Shown: positions 1-6,411, numbered from the stretch's first letter. The stretch is DNA of 53,954 nt from Isoetes engelmannii (GCA_011763485.2 JAANSK020274823.1:1-53954), one strand, 5' to 3'. The notes: a model not told the origin generated them from the sequence alone. Program-made: numbers and translations.

Positions 1-300
1 CAATATGTCGGGATTCGGTACACCGAGCGACTTGCGGAAGCCGGCCTAGAACCTTCGGTCGGCAGCGTCGGCGACTCGTACGACAACGCGCTGGCCGAGT
101 CGATCATCGGCCTCTACAAGGCCGAGGTCATCCACCGCCGGACATCCTGGCCGCGCCATGACGATGTCGAGTGGGCCACGCTGAACTGGGTCGACTGGTT
201 CAACCACCGCCGGCTGCTGGAACCCATCGGCAACATCCCGCCAGCCGAAGCGGAAGCTGCCTACTATTCACAAACCCACGAGCTCGCCATCGCGGCGTGA
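1..300 (+). CDS. IS3-family transposase OrfB, C-terminal fragment
   Basis: This is the last 99 residues of a DDE transposase of the rve (retroviral integrase core) type, which cuts and joins IS ends. It contains GDSYDNALAES, the segment with the conserved asparagine and the final catalytic glutamate region, followed by the family-typical run of W-x-x-D-V-E, NWVDWFNHRR and the ending around PPAEAEAAYY. The frame is open to the first base of the window, so the N-terminus is cut by the window edge rather than shown to be broken. A terminator-like hairpin lies just outside the element. Confidence 0.9.
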   Translation, partial: QYVGIRYTERLAEAGLEPSVGSVGDSYDNALAESIIGLYKAEVIHRRTSWPRHDDVEWATLNWVDWFNHRRLLEPIGNIPPAEAEAAYYSQTHELAIAA

Positions 301-339
301 CTCAATCGAAATAGCCTCCGGGAAATCCGGAGCGGTTCA
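1..339 (+). mobile_element. IS3-family insertion sequence, right-hand part
   Basis: The window opens inside an IS3-family element. The transposase reading frame stops at 300, and a terminal segment follows that ends in TTCA at 336-339, consistent with the TG...CA termini of IS3 elements. The left part lies outside the window. The element borders the accessory region and may have helped to deliver or truncate it. The exact outer end is estimated from the CA dinucleotide only. Confidence 0.75.
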
Positions 340-393
340 GACGGCGAAGCCGCCGGAGCCTGCTGCCGCCCACTGAGCGCTCAGATTGCGGGC

Positions 394-424
394 AAAAAAA
401 GACCTCTCCGAGGAGAGGTCTTTT
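394..424. terminator. bidirectional intrinsic terminator
   Basis: An A-run at 394-400, a 9-bp stem (GACCTCTCC with GGAGAGGTC) and a T-run from 421 make a hairpin that can terminate in both directions. The same stem recurs at 2346, 3297, 5585, 6428 and 24678. From 425 to 667 I see no gene or clear signal. Confidence 0.7.
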
Positions 425-667
425 CGTTGATGCACACAACCAGGCTTTTCGTTTGCTTCGCGATTCGAGGGATCGGAGAGTAGCGTGAGTCCGGTCCATC
501 TACAGCGTGCAACGACTGGTCGTGTTCATCGGAATGCGCTCAGATGCGGTTCCAACTGTTCCGGGGGTTTCCACGTTCATTCATTGCCCCCTGACACGCC
601 CTGATGACACCTGCCTCCATGCTTGCTGACTGAGAGACAGGTATCTCGCGAACGGGAAACGGCGGGC

Positions 668-697
668 AAAAAAAAGCCCCGACGAATCGAGGCTTTG
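668..697 (-). terminator. terminator of the minus-strand gene at 703-1125
   Basis: On the minus strand a hairpin (AGCCTCGATTCGTCGGGGCT, imperfect) is followed by a run of eight T. It lies immediately downstream of the stop codon at 703. Confidence 0.65.
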
Positions 698-702
698 TGA
701 CG

Positions 703-1125
703 CTACTTGCGTTTGACCCATACCCACGCGTTCACCCAGACACCCTCATCAGCGATTGAGAGGATCGGCTGGTCGTCGATCTCGACATCATCGCTGGTGT
801 GGATGTCGCGGGCTTTTTCGATGAGGCGCTTGTAAGCCTTAATCTCCCTCGACATACCACTGAGGTTGGCCTGCATATTTGCAGCGATCAAAGCCGCTGC
901 AGGATCACCGTCGATGACGGCTTGTGCCAGTCGATCTGCTTCGTTCAGAGAATTCAGGGAGAAGCTCTGAAAGACGCGGGGCTTGCGGCGTTTCCGCTTG
1001 CGATCCTCGGCGAGGAGGGAGGTGACCAGTTCGGCGATGACATCGACAGCATCGGCACCGTTGATCTCCTGATCCTTCTTGACCGCTTCTCCGAAGGCTT
1101 CCAGCAGTTGACGTCTGACATCCAT
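703..1125 (-). CDS. conserved hypothetical protein, 140 aa
   Basis: I do not recognise a family. The start at 1125 is chosen because an AAGGAGG Shine-Dalgarno lies 7 bases upstream; the open frame continues upstream to 1401, but that part is non-coding leader. The protein has an acidic, helical N-terminal half with a very basic patch (RKRKRRK, about residue 45) and an aliphatic C-terminal half ending in VWVNAWVWVKRK. It is a single-gene unit with its own terminator and a GATACC-type leader. The basic stretch could bind nucleic acid, but this is only a guess. Confidence 0.7.
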   Translation of the reverse strand: MDVRRQLLEAFGEAVKKDQEINGADAVDVIAELVTSLLAEDRKRKRRKPRVFQSFSLNSLNEADRLAQAVIDGDPAAALIAANMQANLSGMSREIKAYKRLIEKARDIHTSDDVEIDDQPILSIADEGVWVNAWVWVKRK

Positions 1126-1173
1126 ACGACCTCCTTGAGCCTGTGGCTCGTGTTGACATGCATCGACGGTATC
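1126..1173 (-). promoter_or_regulatory. GATACC-type leader (minus strand)
   Basis: Read on the minus strand: GATACC (plus 1168-1173), then a GTCAACA box (plus 1151-1157), then a perfect hairpin GAGCC-ACA-GGCTC (plus 1137-1149), then AAGGAGG and the ATG. The order matches the other GATACC leaders of the window, with a shortened box. Confidence 0.6.
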
Positions 1174-1196
1174 TCGGAGGGCGTGTTGGGCCGGAG

Positions 1197-1325
1197 AACC
1201 GCGAAAAGCGGTTGGCCGGAGTGGGGATGATGTCTGGGCGCAGGCCCAGGGCAGCGCTTGCCGCCGGTCGAGGAGGTACGGGTTACGGCCTTCGGCCTTC
1301 CGCGGGGCTGCGCCCCACACCCCGG
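1197..1325. repeat. intergenic repeat, copy 1 (divergent)
   Basis: The segment resembles parts of 14085-14235 and 39038-39178: an AACAGCGGTTTGCCGG-like block, then a distal block containing GGCCTTCCGCGGGGC and CGCCCCACACCCCG. The GGGGCTGCGCCCC core can fold. This is the least well conserved of the three copies. No gene is seen here. Confidence 0.5.
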
Positions 1326-1353
1326 TGAAGGCTGGTGGCGGGCGGCCCTGCTC

Positions 1354-1397
1354 TATATCTCGGATATATATTTGTGATATACTGCGGGCGTCAACAA
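1354..1397 (+). promoter_or_regulatory. promoter with palindromic operator and GTCAACAA box
   Basis: A perfect palindrome TATATC-TCG-GATATA (1354-1368) precedes TATACT (1378-1383), which fits a -10 element, and GTCAACAA (1390-1397). The palindrome sits where the -35 region would be, so a bound dimer would block the promoter. An autoregulating RHH-type product of the next gene is a natural candidate to bind it. Confidence 0.55.
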
Positions 1398-1413
1398 ACA
1401 CTAGGAGAACCGC

Positions 1414-1719
1414 ATGGCCACCTCACTGCCGAAAGCCGCTGCTCAGCCGTCCACCGAACACCTGCTGTTCCGCTTCCGCGAGAAGGACTCGCCGACGGGT
1501 GTGACCCGCGAGACCGTGCGCAAGCTGGCGGCCCACTTCGATATGACCGAGACCGCGATCATCCACCTGGCGCTGCGGGGCCTGGCCAACGACGTCTGGC
1601 CGATCAAGGAACTCGAAGGGGCCGACGAGGCGATGTCGGAAGCCGAACGCCTGGCCTATCCCGCGGCGAATCCGGCCAGCATCGGCCGCATCCGGCTGCC
1701 GGCAGACACCGACGAGTGA
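1414..1719 (+). CDS. RHH/antitoxin-like small protein, 101 aa
   Basis: The central segment, about residues 28-55 (GVTRETVRKLAAHF ... IIHLALRGLAND), resembles the strand-helix-helix of ribbon-helix-helix DNA-binding proteins: a short strand, then two helices with an aliphatic pattern. The N-terminus is disordered and the C-terminus acidic. An AGGAG site precedes the ATG. It lies 158 bp upstream of a MazF-like gene on the same strand, but a terminator separates them, so this is not a classic overlapping toxin-antitoxin operon. It may bind the TATATC/GATATA palindrome in its own promoter. The assignment rests on pattern only. Confidence 0.55.
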   Translation: MATSLPKAAAQPSTEHLLFRFREKDSPTGVTRETVRKLAAHFDMTETAIIHLALRGLANDVWPIKELEGADEAMSEAERLAYPAANPASIGRIRLPADTDE

Positions 1720-1738
1720 CCTGCAGCTGCTGACGAAG

Positions 1739-1763
1739 AGGCCGGGCGATCCCCGGCCTTTTT
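1739..1763 (+). terminator. intrinsic terminator
   Basis: An 8-bp stem AGGCCGGG/CCCGGCCT with a 5-base loop is followed by TTTT, directly after the 1414-1719 gene. Confidence 0.75.
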
Positions 1764-1828
1764 CGTGGGCGCTGGAACCGATGGCGAACTGATCTGGAGG
1801 GTCCTGGGAGGCCAATCACCACCCGGGA

Positions 1829-1873
1829 GATACCGCTGGATCAGTCAACAAGGCCCATCGGGCATCCAGGAGG
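1829..1873 (+). promoter_or_regulatory. GATACC-type leader
   Basis: GATACC (1829-1834) is followed by CTGGAT (1836-1841), GTCAACAA (1844-1851), an inner GCCC-ATC-GGGC hairpin, ATCCAG (1864-1869) and AGGAGG (1868-1873). CTGGAT and ATCCAG can pair around the box, so the Shine-Dalgarno begins inside the closing stem. Confidence 0.65.
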
Positions 1874-1877
1874 CAGC

Positions 1878-2336
1878 ATGAAGACGTTCCCCGCGCCATC
1901 CATCGGCGACGTTGTACTGCTGAAAGCGACATTCCGTGATGACAACGGCGAGCTGCGCATGAAAGTGCGTCCCGCCATCGTCCTGAAAGTGAACGAGCCC
2001 AACCGCTTGATCCCTTCCATGTCGGTTGTCGTCTGCCGCGGCACCACCAGCGATCGTCCCGTGCAAGCCTGGGAATTCGCTGTCACCCGCAGTCATCACC
2101 GCAAGGAGTTTGATCGGGCCGGCATCGACAAGGACACCACCTTCAAGATGCTGGATCTGATCACCGTGCCCTGGAACGACACCTGTTTCGTCATCCCAGG
2201 CAACCGCCGCTTTGGCGAAACTCCGAAGATCGGATCTCTGCATCCATCCTCGGAAGCTCGTCTCGAAGAGGCTTTCCATCAGGCGCGTTCGCACGCCAAA
2301 CGCGAAGTTGAAAAGCTGAGCCGCAACCCGCGTTGA
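1878..2336 (+). CDS. PemK/MazF-like protein, 152 aa
   Basis: The N-terminal part has the order seen in the MazF/PemK SH3-like fold: a GDVVLL strand at about residues 10-15, then KVRPAIVLKV at about 34-43, matching the family's RPxxVL motif, and an aliphatic strand (MSVVVCRGT). The C-terminal 60 residues are an extra helical tail that compact MazF ribonucleases lack. Family members are mRNA endoribonuclease toxins or non-toxic relatives; activity cannot be judged here. The gene has a strong AGGAGG and its own leader and terminator, so it appears independently expressed from the RHH-like gene upstream. Confidence 0.5.
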   Translation: MKTFPAPSIGDVVLLKATFRDDNGELRMKVRPAIVLKVNEPNRLIPSMSVVVCRGTTSDRPVQAWEFAVTRSHHRKEFDRAGIDKDTTFKMLDLITVPWNDTCFVIPGNRRFGETPKIGSLHPSSEARLEEAFHQARSHAKREVEKLSRNPR

Positions 2337-2345
2337 TGCCTTCAC

Positions 2346-2375
2346 AAGACCTCTCTTCGGAGAGGTCTTTCTTTT
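2346..2375 (+). terminator. intrinsic terminator (repeated type)
   Basis: A stem AAGACCTCTC / GAGAGGTCTT with a TTCG tetraloop is followed by a T-rich tail. It is one of the set of near-identical terminators in the window. Confidence 0.85.
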
Positions 2376-2382
2376 GGGGAAC

Positions 2383-2433
2383 TGGCTTATAGAGTTGGCA
2401 AATAGTACAATAGAGACGGTCAACAACGAGGAG
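2383..2433 (+). promoter_or_regulatory. shared promoter/leader, copy 1
   Basis: TGGCTT (2383-2388), 17 bp containing TTGGCAAATAG, TACAAT (2406-2411), 6 bp, GGTCAACAA (2418-2426), then GAGGAG. The leader GTCAACAACG is the perfect 10-base complement of the first loop in the RNA locus at 6565-6574. Confidence 0.8.
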
Positions 2434-2440
2434 CTCCCCC

Positions 2441-2941
2441 ATGCCGAACACTACGATCGACACCCTGCTGTCCAGCATCACCGACGCCCTGCGCTGCGAA
2501 GGCGAGTTCACCGAGCTGTCGAACCGATCCTGCAGCGACCAGCTCGACGCCATCAGTGCCCTGATCGACGCCTTCAAGCTGAAGCAGAACCGGTCGACGC
2601 CGAGCCAGGATGTACTTCCGAAGACAAGTCGCTTCGAATTGCTTGACCTGTTGCTGACCGAAGCCAGTGATCGTGGATACACGCCCTACATGCTCAGCGA
2701 TGGACGGAATAGCGTTTCTGTCAGGGATGGCTACGACGTGGTGAAAAAGCTGCAGCTCGGAAAATTCGATCAGATTTTCTTTCAGAAGGGTGGCATCTCC
2801 AGCACGCTCGATTTCTGGGTGTCCATCAACAGAAATCACGAAGAGAACTTCATCCATAATTTTGAAGCTGGCATGGATGCAGAGATCATCGTCCGAGTCG
2901 TGGACGAGGCCGAGGGAATTCGTAGAGCAATCAGCGCCTGA
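2441..2941 (+). CDS. hypothetical protein, 166 aa
   Basis: No family is recognised. The N-terminal third is helical and acidic, and the C-terminal half alternates strand-like segments (KLQLGKFDQIFFQ, STLDFWVSIN, AEIIVRVVDEAEG). It is led by shared promoter 1 with a GAGGAG Shine-Dalgarno 9 bases before the ATG. It could form a transcript with the next gene, which however has its own GATACC-type leader. It has no signal peptide or membrane segment, so it is probably cytoplasmic. Confidence 0.7.
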   Translation: MPNTTIDTLLSSITDALRCEGEFTELSNRSCSDQLDAISALIDAFKLKQNRSTPSQDVLPKTSRFELLDLLLTEASDRGYTPYMLSDGRNSVSVRDGYDVVKKLQLGKFDQIFFQKGGISSTLDFWVSINRNHEENFIHNFEAGMDAEIIVRVVDEAEGIRRAISA

Positions 2942-2982
2942 TCGCCTCCGATCGGGAGTCCGGTGTGAGAACCCGGATTCCC

Positions 2983-3010
2983 GATACCCTGAATGAGAAC
3001 AGGGAGGACG
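2983..3010 (+). promoter_or_regulatory. GATACC hairpin leader without the box
   Basis: GATACC (2983-2988) overlaps a hairpin CCCTG (2987-2991) / CAGGG (3000-3004) with loop AATGAGAA, followed by AGGGAGGA. It has the layout of the GATACC leaders, but the loop lacks GTCAACAA. It supports the start of the next gene at 3019. Confidence 0.45.
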
Positions 3011-3018
3011 AGAAAGGC

Positions 3019-3276
3019 ATGAGTGAAACCACAGCGGCCGAACCCCGGGTCCGCGCCCCCTACAGCGTCAAGAAGAGCGGCTGGAAGCTCTACCTGCACT
3101 ACGGCGACATGGCCCGGCAGGACATCGAGTGGCTTGGCGTCATCCGACGCGATCGCGGCAGCAGTGGCGCACTCGGGCGACTCAAGGAAACCGGGGAGCT
3201 CGTCCAGGTCAACGCCGGCAACACCCGGGCGCTCGACCAGCAGCAGGCGGCCCAGGCGCTGGAAGCCGCAGGGTAA
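3019..3276 (+). CDS. hypothetical protein, 85 aa
   Basis: I recognise no family. The start at 3019 is preferred over a GTG at 2965 because the region between holds a GATACC-hairpin leader and a GGGAGGA site. The product has a compact β-rich middle (GWKLYLHYGDMARQDIEWLG) and an alanine/glutamine-rich helical tail. It is probably a small cytoplasmic protein. Confidence 0.65.
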   Translation: MSETTAAEPRVRAPYSVKKSGWKLYLHYGDMARQDIEWLGVIRRDRGSSGALGRLKETGELVQVNAGNTRALDQQQAAQALEAAG

Positions 3277-3285
3277 TCCGGGCGC

Positions 3286-3317
3286 AAAAAAAAGAAGACC
3301 TCTCCGAAGAGAGGTCT
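3286..3317 (-). terminator. terminator of the minus-strand gene 3328-3693
   Basis: On the minus strand GACCTCTC-TTCG-GAGAGGTC is followed by a long T-run (A-run at 3286-3293 on the plus strand). It lies between convergent genes and may serve both. Confidence 0.8.
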
Positions 3318-3327
3318 CGTACCACGA

Positions 3328-3693
3328 TCAGCCGATGACGATGCAGCTCTTGGCGTACGAAGCGCTGCACTTGTAGGCCTTGTCCGTATCGATGCACCGC
3401 AGGTTCACCGCGTTCTTCGGGGCACCGGGATTGAAGCCCGTGACCTTCAGCAGCTTGCGGTTCACGCGGAGCGTCTTGCCCACGAAGTCCTCGGGGAGAC
3501 CGAGCGCCAACGCCATCGCCTTGTTGCGAGCATCGATCTGCGGCGAGGCCTTGGTGGGCTCCATGCGCAGCGAGATACGGAAGCCACCATCGTCGCCCGG
3601 GCGGACGGAGAGACCATCGACCTTCATGCCTTCGGCATCGAACGCGTCTGCGATCAGCTTCGACAGACGGGACTGCAGGGTGAGACTGTTCAT
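3328..3693 (-). CDS. hypothetical protein, 121 aa
   Basis: No family is recognised. The start is fixed by AAGGAGG 7 bases upstream of the ATG at 3693. The N-terminal 30 residues are helical, the middle has GGFRISLRMEP-like strands, and the C-terminus carries three cysteines (NLRCID, YKCSAS, SCIVIG). It is divergently arranged with the gene at 3938, with about 240 bp of repeat-rich regulatory DNA between them. Confidence 0.7.
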   Translation of the reverse strand: MNSLTLQSRLSKLIADAFDAEGMKVDGLSVRPGDDGGFRISLRMEPTKASPQIDARNKAMALALGLPEDFVGKTLRVNRKLLKVTGFNPGAPKNAVNLRCIDTDKAYKCSASYAKSCIVIG

Positions 3694-3753
3694 GAAGCAC
3701 CTCCTTGGAGAAGCCCTGGTCACAGGGCGGTTGTTGACCACCACGGCGGTATC
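3694..3753 (-). promoter_or_regulatory. GATACC-type leader (minus strand)
   Basis: On the minus strand: GATACC (plus 3748-3753), GGTCAACAA (plus 3731-3739), a strong hairpin GCCCTG-TGAC-CAGGGC (plus 3713-3728), then AAGGAGG and the ATG. GG/CC pairs flank the box. The second hairpin lies between box and ribosome site and would be part of the mRNA. Confidence 0.7.
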
Positions 3754-3784
3754 TCGCCTGGCACCAAGGGGTTTCGCGGGAGGT

Positions 3785-3846
3785 TGATACGGCCAACTGA
3801 TATGAGTAACTGATACGGCGCATCTCATATCAGATGCCTCGTATCA
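3785..3846. repeat. 13-bp TGATAC repeats and nested palindrome
   Basis: TGATAC/TGATAT occurs at 3785, 3798 and 3811, exactly 13 bp apart. The third copy opens a nested perfect palindrome: TGATACG (3811-3817) with CGTATCA (3840-3846), enclosing GCATCT (3820-3825) with AGATGC (3832-3837). It lies between divergent genes and looks like a protein-binding array. Confidence 0.7.
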
Positions 3847-3879
3847 ATCCGTCTTGAAGGGTCCAGAACCCCGGGGAAA

Positions 3880-3932
3880 TTGCCTTTTTTATTGGCAAAA
3901 CGTACAATAGAAACAGGTCAACAAGCGAGGTT
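3880..3932 (+). promoter_or_regulatory. shared promoter/leader, copy 2
   Basis: TTGCCT (3880-3885), 17-bp spacer with ATTGGCAAAA, TACAAT (3903-3908), 7 bp, GGTCAACAA (3916-3924), then GCGAGG. TTGCC and GGCAA form an inverted repeat spanning the -35 and spacer. This is one of the best consensus copies. Confidence 0.85.
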
Positions 3933-3937
3933 CCCCA

Positions 3938-4414
3938 ATGAAAATCCTGATGGTCGACATCCCCGTCAACAGCCGCGCCGAGGTGATGGGCGCGATCCGC
4001 CAGTCCCTGCAGCAGCTCGGTTTCGAGTCGGTGAGCGTGGAAGCGGCGAGCCTCGAAGACGATGCGGTCCGCTCGGCTGCCGCCCTCGAACTGATCGAGT
4101 CGATGGCCCGGATGACCAAGGACGGTGAACGTCTGCTGCCCACCGGCGAAATCCAGGAGGACGATGGCGAAGCAGGAGAGCTGTCCAGCGACGATGCGGT
4201 CGACACCCTGCACAGCCTGATCTCGGCGGCCCGGAGCCTCGCGAAGCAGCCGCCGACCCTCCTGGAGCAGACCGAGGGGACGCGCTGCACCCGGTGCGGG
4301 GAATCCTGGGTCGGTGCAACTCCCCAGATCCGGATCAACGCCGGAACGCCGGGCGAGCGCGCGACGGAGGGCTGCGACACCTGCGGCACCGATGCCCACC
4401 TGGTCGACGCCTGA
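3938..4414 (+). CDS. zinc-ribbon protein, 158 aa
   Basis: The C-terminal 50 residues contain two CxxC knuckles, CTRCGES and CDTCGTD, about 25 residues apart, as in a zinc ribbon. The N-terminal 40 residues resemble a small α/β unit (KILMVDIPVNSRAEV, QQLGFESVSVEA), and the middle is acidic. It is the first gene of a three-gene operon (3938-5034) under shared promoter 2. A role in nucleic-acid or protein binding is plausible for such ribbons but is not shown. Confidence 0.65.
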   Translation: MKILMVDIPVNSRAEVMGAIRQSLQQLGFESVSVEAASLEDDAVRSAAALELIESMARMTKDGERLLPTGEIQEDDGEAGELSSDDAVDTLHSLISAARSLAKQPPTLLEQTEGTRCTRCGESWVGATPQIRINAGTPGERATEGCDTCGTDAHLVDA

Positions 4415-4435
4415 TCATCGGAAAGGACATCCCCC

Positions 4436-4663
4436 ATGAGCAACCGCACCTCCAGAGTCACCCTGACCCTCACCCTCGATGTGGCCTTCGAAGCCGACGC
4501 CGACGATCTGTCCGATCGCCAGGTCGAGCAGATCGGGCGCGAGCAGCTGCAGGCGCTGGTGAAGACCGCCATGAACCGGGGGCTGCTGACCGGCGACACC
4601 CCGCTGACCGTCGACTACTACCGGGAGGCCGTGACCATGACCCCGAACCAGGAGATCCGCTGA
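4436..4663 (+). CDS. hypothetical protein, 75 aa
   Basis: No family is recognised. A GGAAAGGA site precedes the ATG. The first 20 residues form an alternating β segment (SRVTLTLTLDVAFEAD), followed by an acidic helix and a short tail. Its stop codon overlaps the next start as TGATG, implying translational coupling. Confidence 0.65.
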   Translation: MSNRTSRVTLTLTLDVAFEADADDLSDRQVEQIGREQLQALVKTAMNRGLLTGDTPLTVDYYREAVTMTPNQEIR

Positions 4664-5034
4664 TGGACAAGCCGACCGAGGAGCATCTGAGCTGGTTGCG
4701 GCACATGCTCGGGATGACCAACTTCTACCAGCGGGAGCCGAACAGCCATCGCAACTACGCGGCGGTGAGCCCGGGCGATCTCCGGTTCGTCGAGATGGAG
4801 CAGCTCGGCCTCGTCTTCTGCGGCCGCCGCGCCGGCGGCGACACGACCTGCGACTACTGGCACTGCACCGACGCCGGCATCGCCGCAGCCACCGCCAGCT
4901 TCATGAAGCACCGCAAGCCGAAGCCGGCCCGGGTCTACCACCGGTACCTCGACATCTCCGACGCGCTGTCGGATCTGACCTTCAGGGCATTCCTGACCGA
5001 TCCGACGTTCGCCGAGATACGCGCCGCGGCATGA
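4663..5034 (+). CDS. hypothetical protein, 123 aa
   Basis: The start at 4663 shares TGATG with the upstream stop; the longer upstream open frame is a shadow. The product is rich in aromatic and histidine residues (WLRHMLGM, YWHC, KPARVYHRYLDISDAL). The middle (GDLRFVEMEQLGLV, CDYWHCTDAGIAAA) resembles a winged-helix 'reading up to a wing' pattern, but I would not call it. It is the last gene of the operon. Confidence 0.65.
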   Translation: MDKPTEEHLSWLRHMLGMTNFYQREPNSHRNYAAVSPGDLRFVEMEQLGLVFCGRRAGGDTTCDYWHCTDAGIAAATASFMKHRKPKPARVYHRYLDISDALSDLTFRAFLTDPTFAEIRAAA

Positions 5035-5053
5035 CGCCGATCCCGGGTCCGGG

Positions 5054-5084
5054 GATACCGCTGAGGGTCAACAACTCACAGGAG
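5054..5084 (+). promoter_or_regulatory. GATACC-type leader with box as hairpin loop
   Basis: GATACC (5054-5059), then TGAG (5062-5065), GGTCAACAA (5066-5074) and CTCA (5075-5078): the box is exactly the loop of the TGAG/CTCA dyad. AGGAGG follows at once. Confidence 0.75.
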
Positions 5085-5091
5085 GTGCCTC

Positions 5092-5499
5092 ATGGATTTC
5101 GGATTGACCAACAGCGACGCCCAGTTCGCCGCAGCCAATGCCTGGCGGGAAGCAGCGATCGCTGACGGATGGACAGCTGCACCGTCGTACGAAAGCGAGC
5201 CAATGACCTCGATGTGCGACCTGAAGCGGGATGGGTTCCACATCCGGGTGGCTTCCCGTCTGGAGAAGGGCCGCTGGAAGTACATGGCCCAGGTCACAGG
5301 ATGGGCGCCCGACGGGATGAGCATCCGCCTGCCCATGGTCTACTCGACCTTCGCGGTGATCCAGCAGCAGGTTCGCCACTGCGGGGACTGCGGGAAGGAT
5401 GACGTCGACACCTTCCGGGTCGGTTTCGCCGGCCGGGTGTGTGCGGCCTGCCTGCCGGAAGCCCGGAAGAAGCGCGAGTACCCCGGTTGGGCTGACTAA
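5092..5499 (+). CDS. zinc-finger-type protein, 135 aa
   Basis: The C-terminal third has CGDCGKD and, about 19 residues on, CAACLPEARK, a four-cysteine knuckle pair of zinc-ribbon type. The N-terminal 80 residues are tryptophan- and methionine-rich (GWTAAPSYESEPMTSM, GRWKYMAQVTGWAP) and not recognised. It is a single-gene unit with a GATACC leader, a strong AGGAGG and its own terminator. Confidence 0.65.
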   Translation: MDFGLTNSDAQFAAANAWREAAIADGWTAAPSYESEPMTSMCDLKRDGFHIRVASRLEKGRWKYMAQVTGWAPDGMSIRLPMVYSTFAVIQQQVRHCGDCGKDDVDTFRVGFAGRVCAACLPEARKKREYPGWAD

Positions 5500-5511
5500 C
5501 CTTTCGATTCG

Positions 5512-5537
5512 AAACCCCTCAACTCGAGGGGTTTTTT
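5512..5537 (+). terminator. intrinsic terminator
   Basis: An 8-bp stem AACCCCTC/GAGGGGTT with a 5-base loop is followed by six T. Confidence 0.85.
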
Positions 5538-5579
5538 CGTTCCAAGGGTACTGAGCGAGAGAGGGGGAGGAAGAAGCCA

Positions 5580-5605
5580 AAAATGACCTCTCCGAAGAGA
5601 GGTCC
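5580..5605 (-). terminator. terminator of the minus-strand gene 5616-5834
   Basis: The repeated stem GACCTCTC-TTCG-GAGAGGTC (minus strand) is followed by ATTTTTGG, a short T tract. Confidence 0.65.
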
Positions 5606-5615
5606 TGGTTGGGCT

Positions 5616-5834
5616 TCAGTACTGTCGACCCTCGTTGCGATCCGCACAGGCATCGCAGCAGTAACCGCGGGCGCGATCGGCGGGCGTCAGCCGGTTCGGT
5701 GCGTCGCAGCTCGGGCAGGGCAGGTTGCGCGGGTTGTGCTCCGAAGACGCGCGAAGGGCGCTACGACCGCCCGGGTCTGCGAAGTCGATGTCGTAGGCGT
5801 CATCGCTATCGTCGAAGTCATCGTTGTAACGCAT
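5616..5834 (-). CDS. acidic zinc-ribbon microprotein, 72 aa
   Basis: The start at 5834 is set by GAGGAGG upstream. The first 30 residues are extremely acidic (DDFDDSDDAYDIDFAD). The second half carries CPSCDAPNR and CCDACADR, two CxxC pairs that would bind one zinc. It is transcribed divergently from the gene at 5923, the two leaders lying head to head. Function unknown. Confidence 0.7.
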   Translation of the reverse strand: MRYNDDFDDSDDAYDIDFADPGGRSALRASSEHNPRNLPCPSCDAPNRLTPADRARGYCCDACADRNEGRQY

Positions 5835-5871
5835 GGGTTTGCCTCCTCTGGTTGACCAACCAGGCGGTATC
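5835..5871 (-). promoter_or_regulatory. GATACC-type leader (minus strand)
   Basis: On the minus strand GATACC (plus 5866-5871) is followed by a perfect dyad CTGGTT-GGTC-AACCAG (plus 5848-5863) containing the variant box GGTCAACCA, then GAGGAGG. It is only about 10 bp from the GATACC of the divergent leader at 5882. Confidence 0.65.
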
Positions 5872-5881
5872 GCAGCCGGCG

Positions 5882-5916
5882 GATACCTGTTGGTGGTCAA
5901 CAACCCACGAAGGAGG
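5882..5916 (+). promoter_or_regulatory. GATACC-type leader, divergent partner
   Basis: GATACC (5882-5887), GGTCAACAA (5895-5903) with GTGG (5893-5896) and CCAC (5905-5908) able to pair around it, then AAGGAGG. The two opposed GATACC boxes (5866 and 5882) may share one bound protein. Confidence 0.7.
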
Positions 5917-5922
5917 TGTCAC

Positions 5923-6411
5923 ATGTCGATGAACTTCATCCCGGCGGTCTTCAATGCGGCCGGCAACTACTGGGAGATGGTCGAAGGCGTCGAAACGGTC
6001 AACGCTTCGAACGGAAACGCCTGCGAGATCGCTCGGAACCTGGGCTGCAAAGTCGAGGACGGCATCATGGAAACGGTTGAGATCGACCGCTTCATCTCGA
6101 AGTGCCAGGCCTTCCTGCGCAATCACCTGGGCAAGCCGGACGCTGCAGTGCCCACCGTGATCGAAACGCCGAGTCAGAGCACGCAGCAGTGGAACCAGCT
6201 CTGCCAGCAGCACGGCAATCTGATGGGCAAGCTCCAGGAGATGCTGACCCCCCAGAGCGGCGAGGTCATCCGGGCCACGCGTGACTCCGGAGGCCCGACG
6301 ATCGTCCACTGCGGACGACCCGAAGGCTACCTGCAGGAACGCATCCGCAAGATCCTGGCATCCATCCAGCACGGGAAGGAACTGGGCGCGACGCACGTCT
6401 ACGCGGCCTGA
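5923..6411 (+). CDS. hypothetical protein, 162 aa
   Basis: No family is recognised. The start at 5923 is chosen for the AAGGAGG 8 bases upstream. The protein is soluble, with an N-terminal segment of small polar residues (VETVNASNGNACEIARNLG), a helical middle and a C-terminal helix (YLQERIRKILASIQHGKELG). The pattern 'GNYWEMVEGVETV...N..A..I...LG' suggests a compact α/β domain. It is followed by a strong terminator. Confidence 0.7.
   Translation: MSMNFIPAVFNAAGNYWEMVEGVETVNASNGNACEIARNLGCKVEDGIMETVEIDRFISKCQAFLRNHLGKPDAAVPTVIETPSQSTQQWNQLCQQHGNLMGKLQEMLTPQSGEVIRATRDSGGPTIVHCGRPEGYLQERIRKILASIQHGKELGATHVYAA

Noticed and set aside
1423-1815. Minus-strand frame over the RHH-like gene
   Set aside because: It runs through a plus-strand terminator and lacks a ribosome site, while the plus-strand gene has promoter, AGGAG and terminator in order.
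2965-3018. Upstream GTG start for the gene at 3019-3276
   Set aside because: The extension covers a GATACC element and a hairpin typical of leaders, and no Shine-Dalgarno precedes the GTG.
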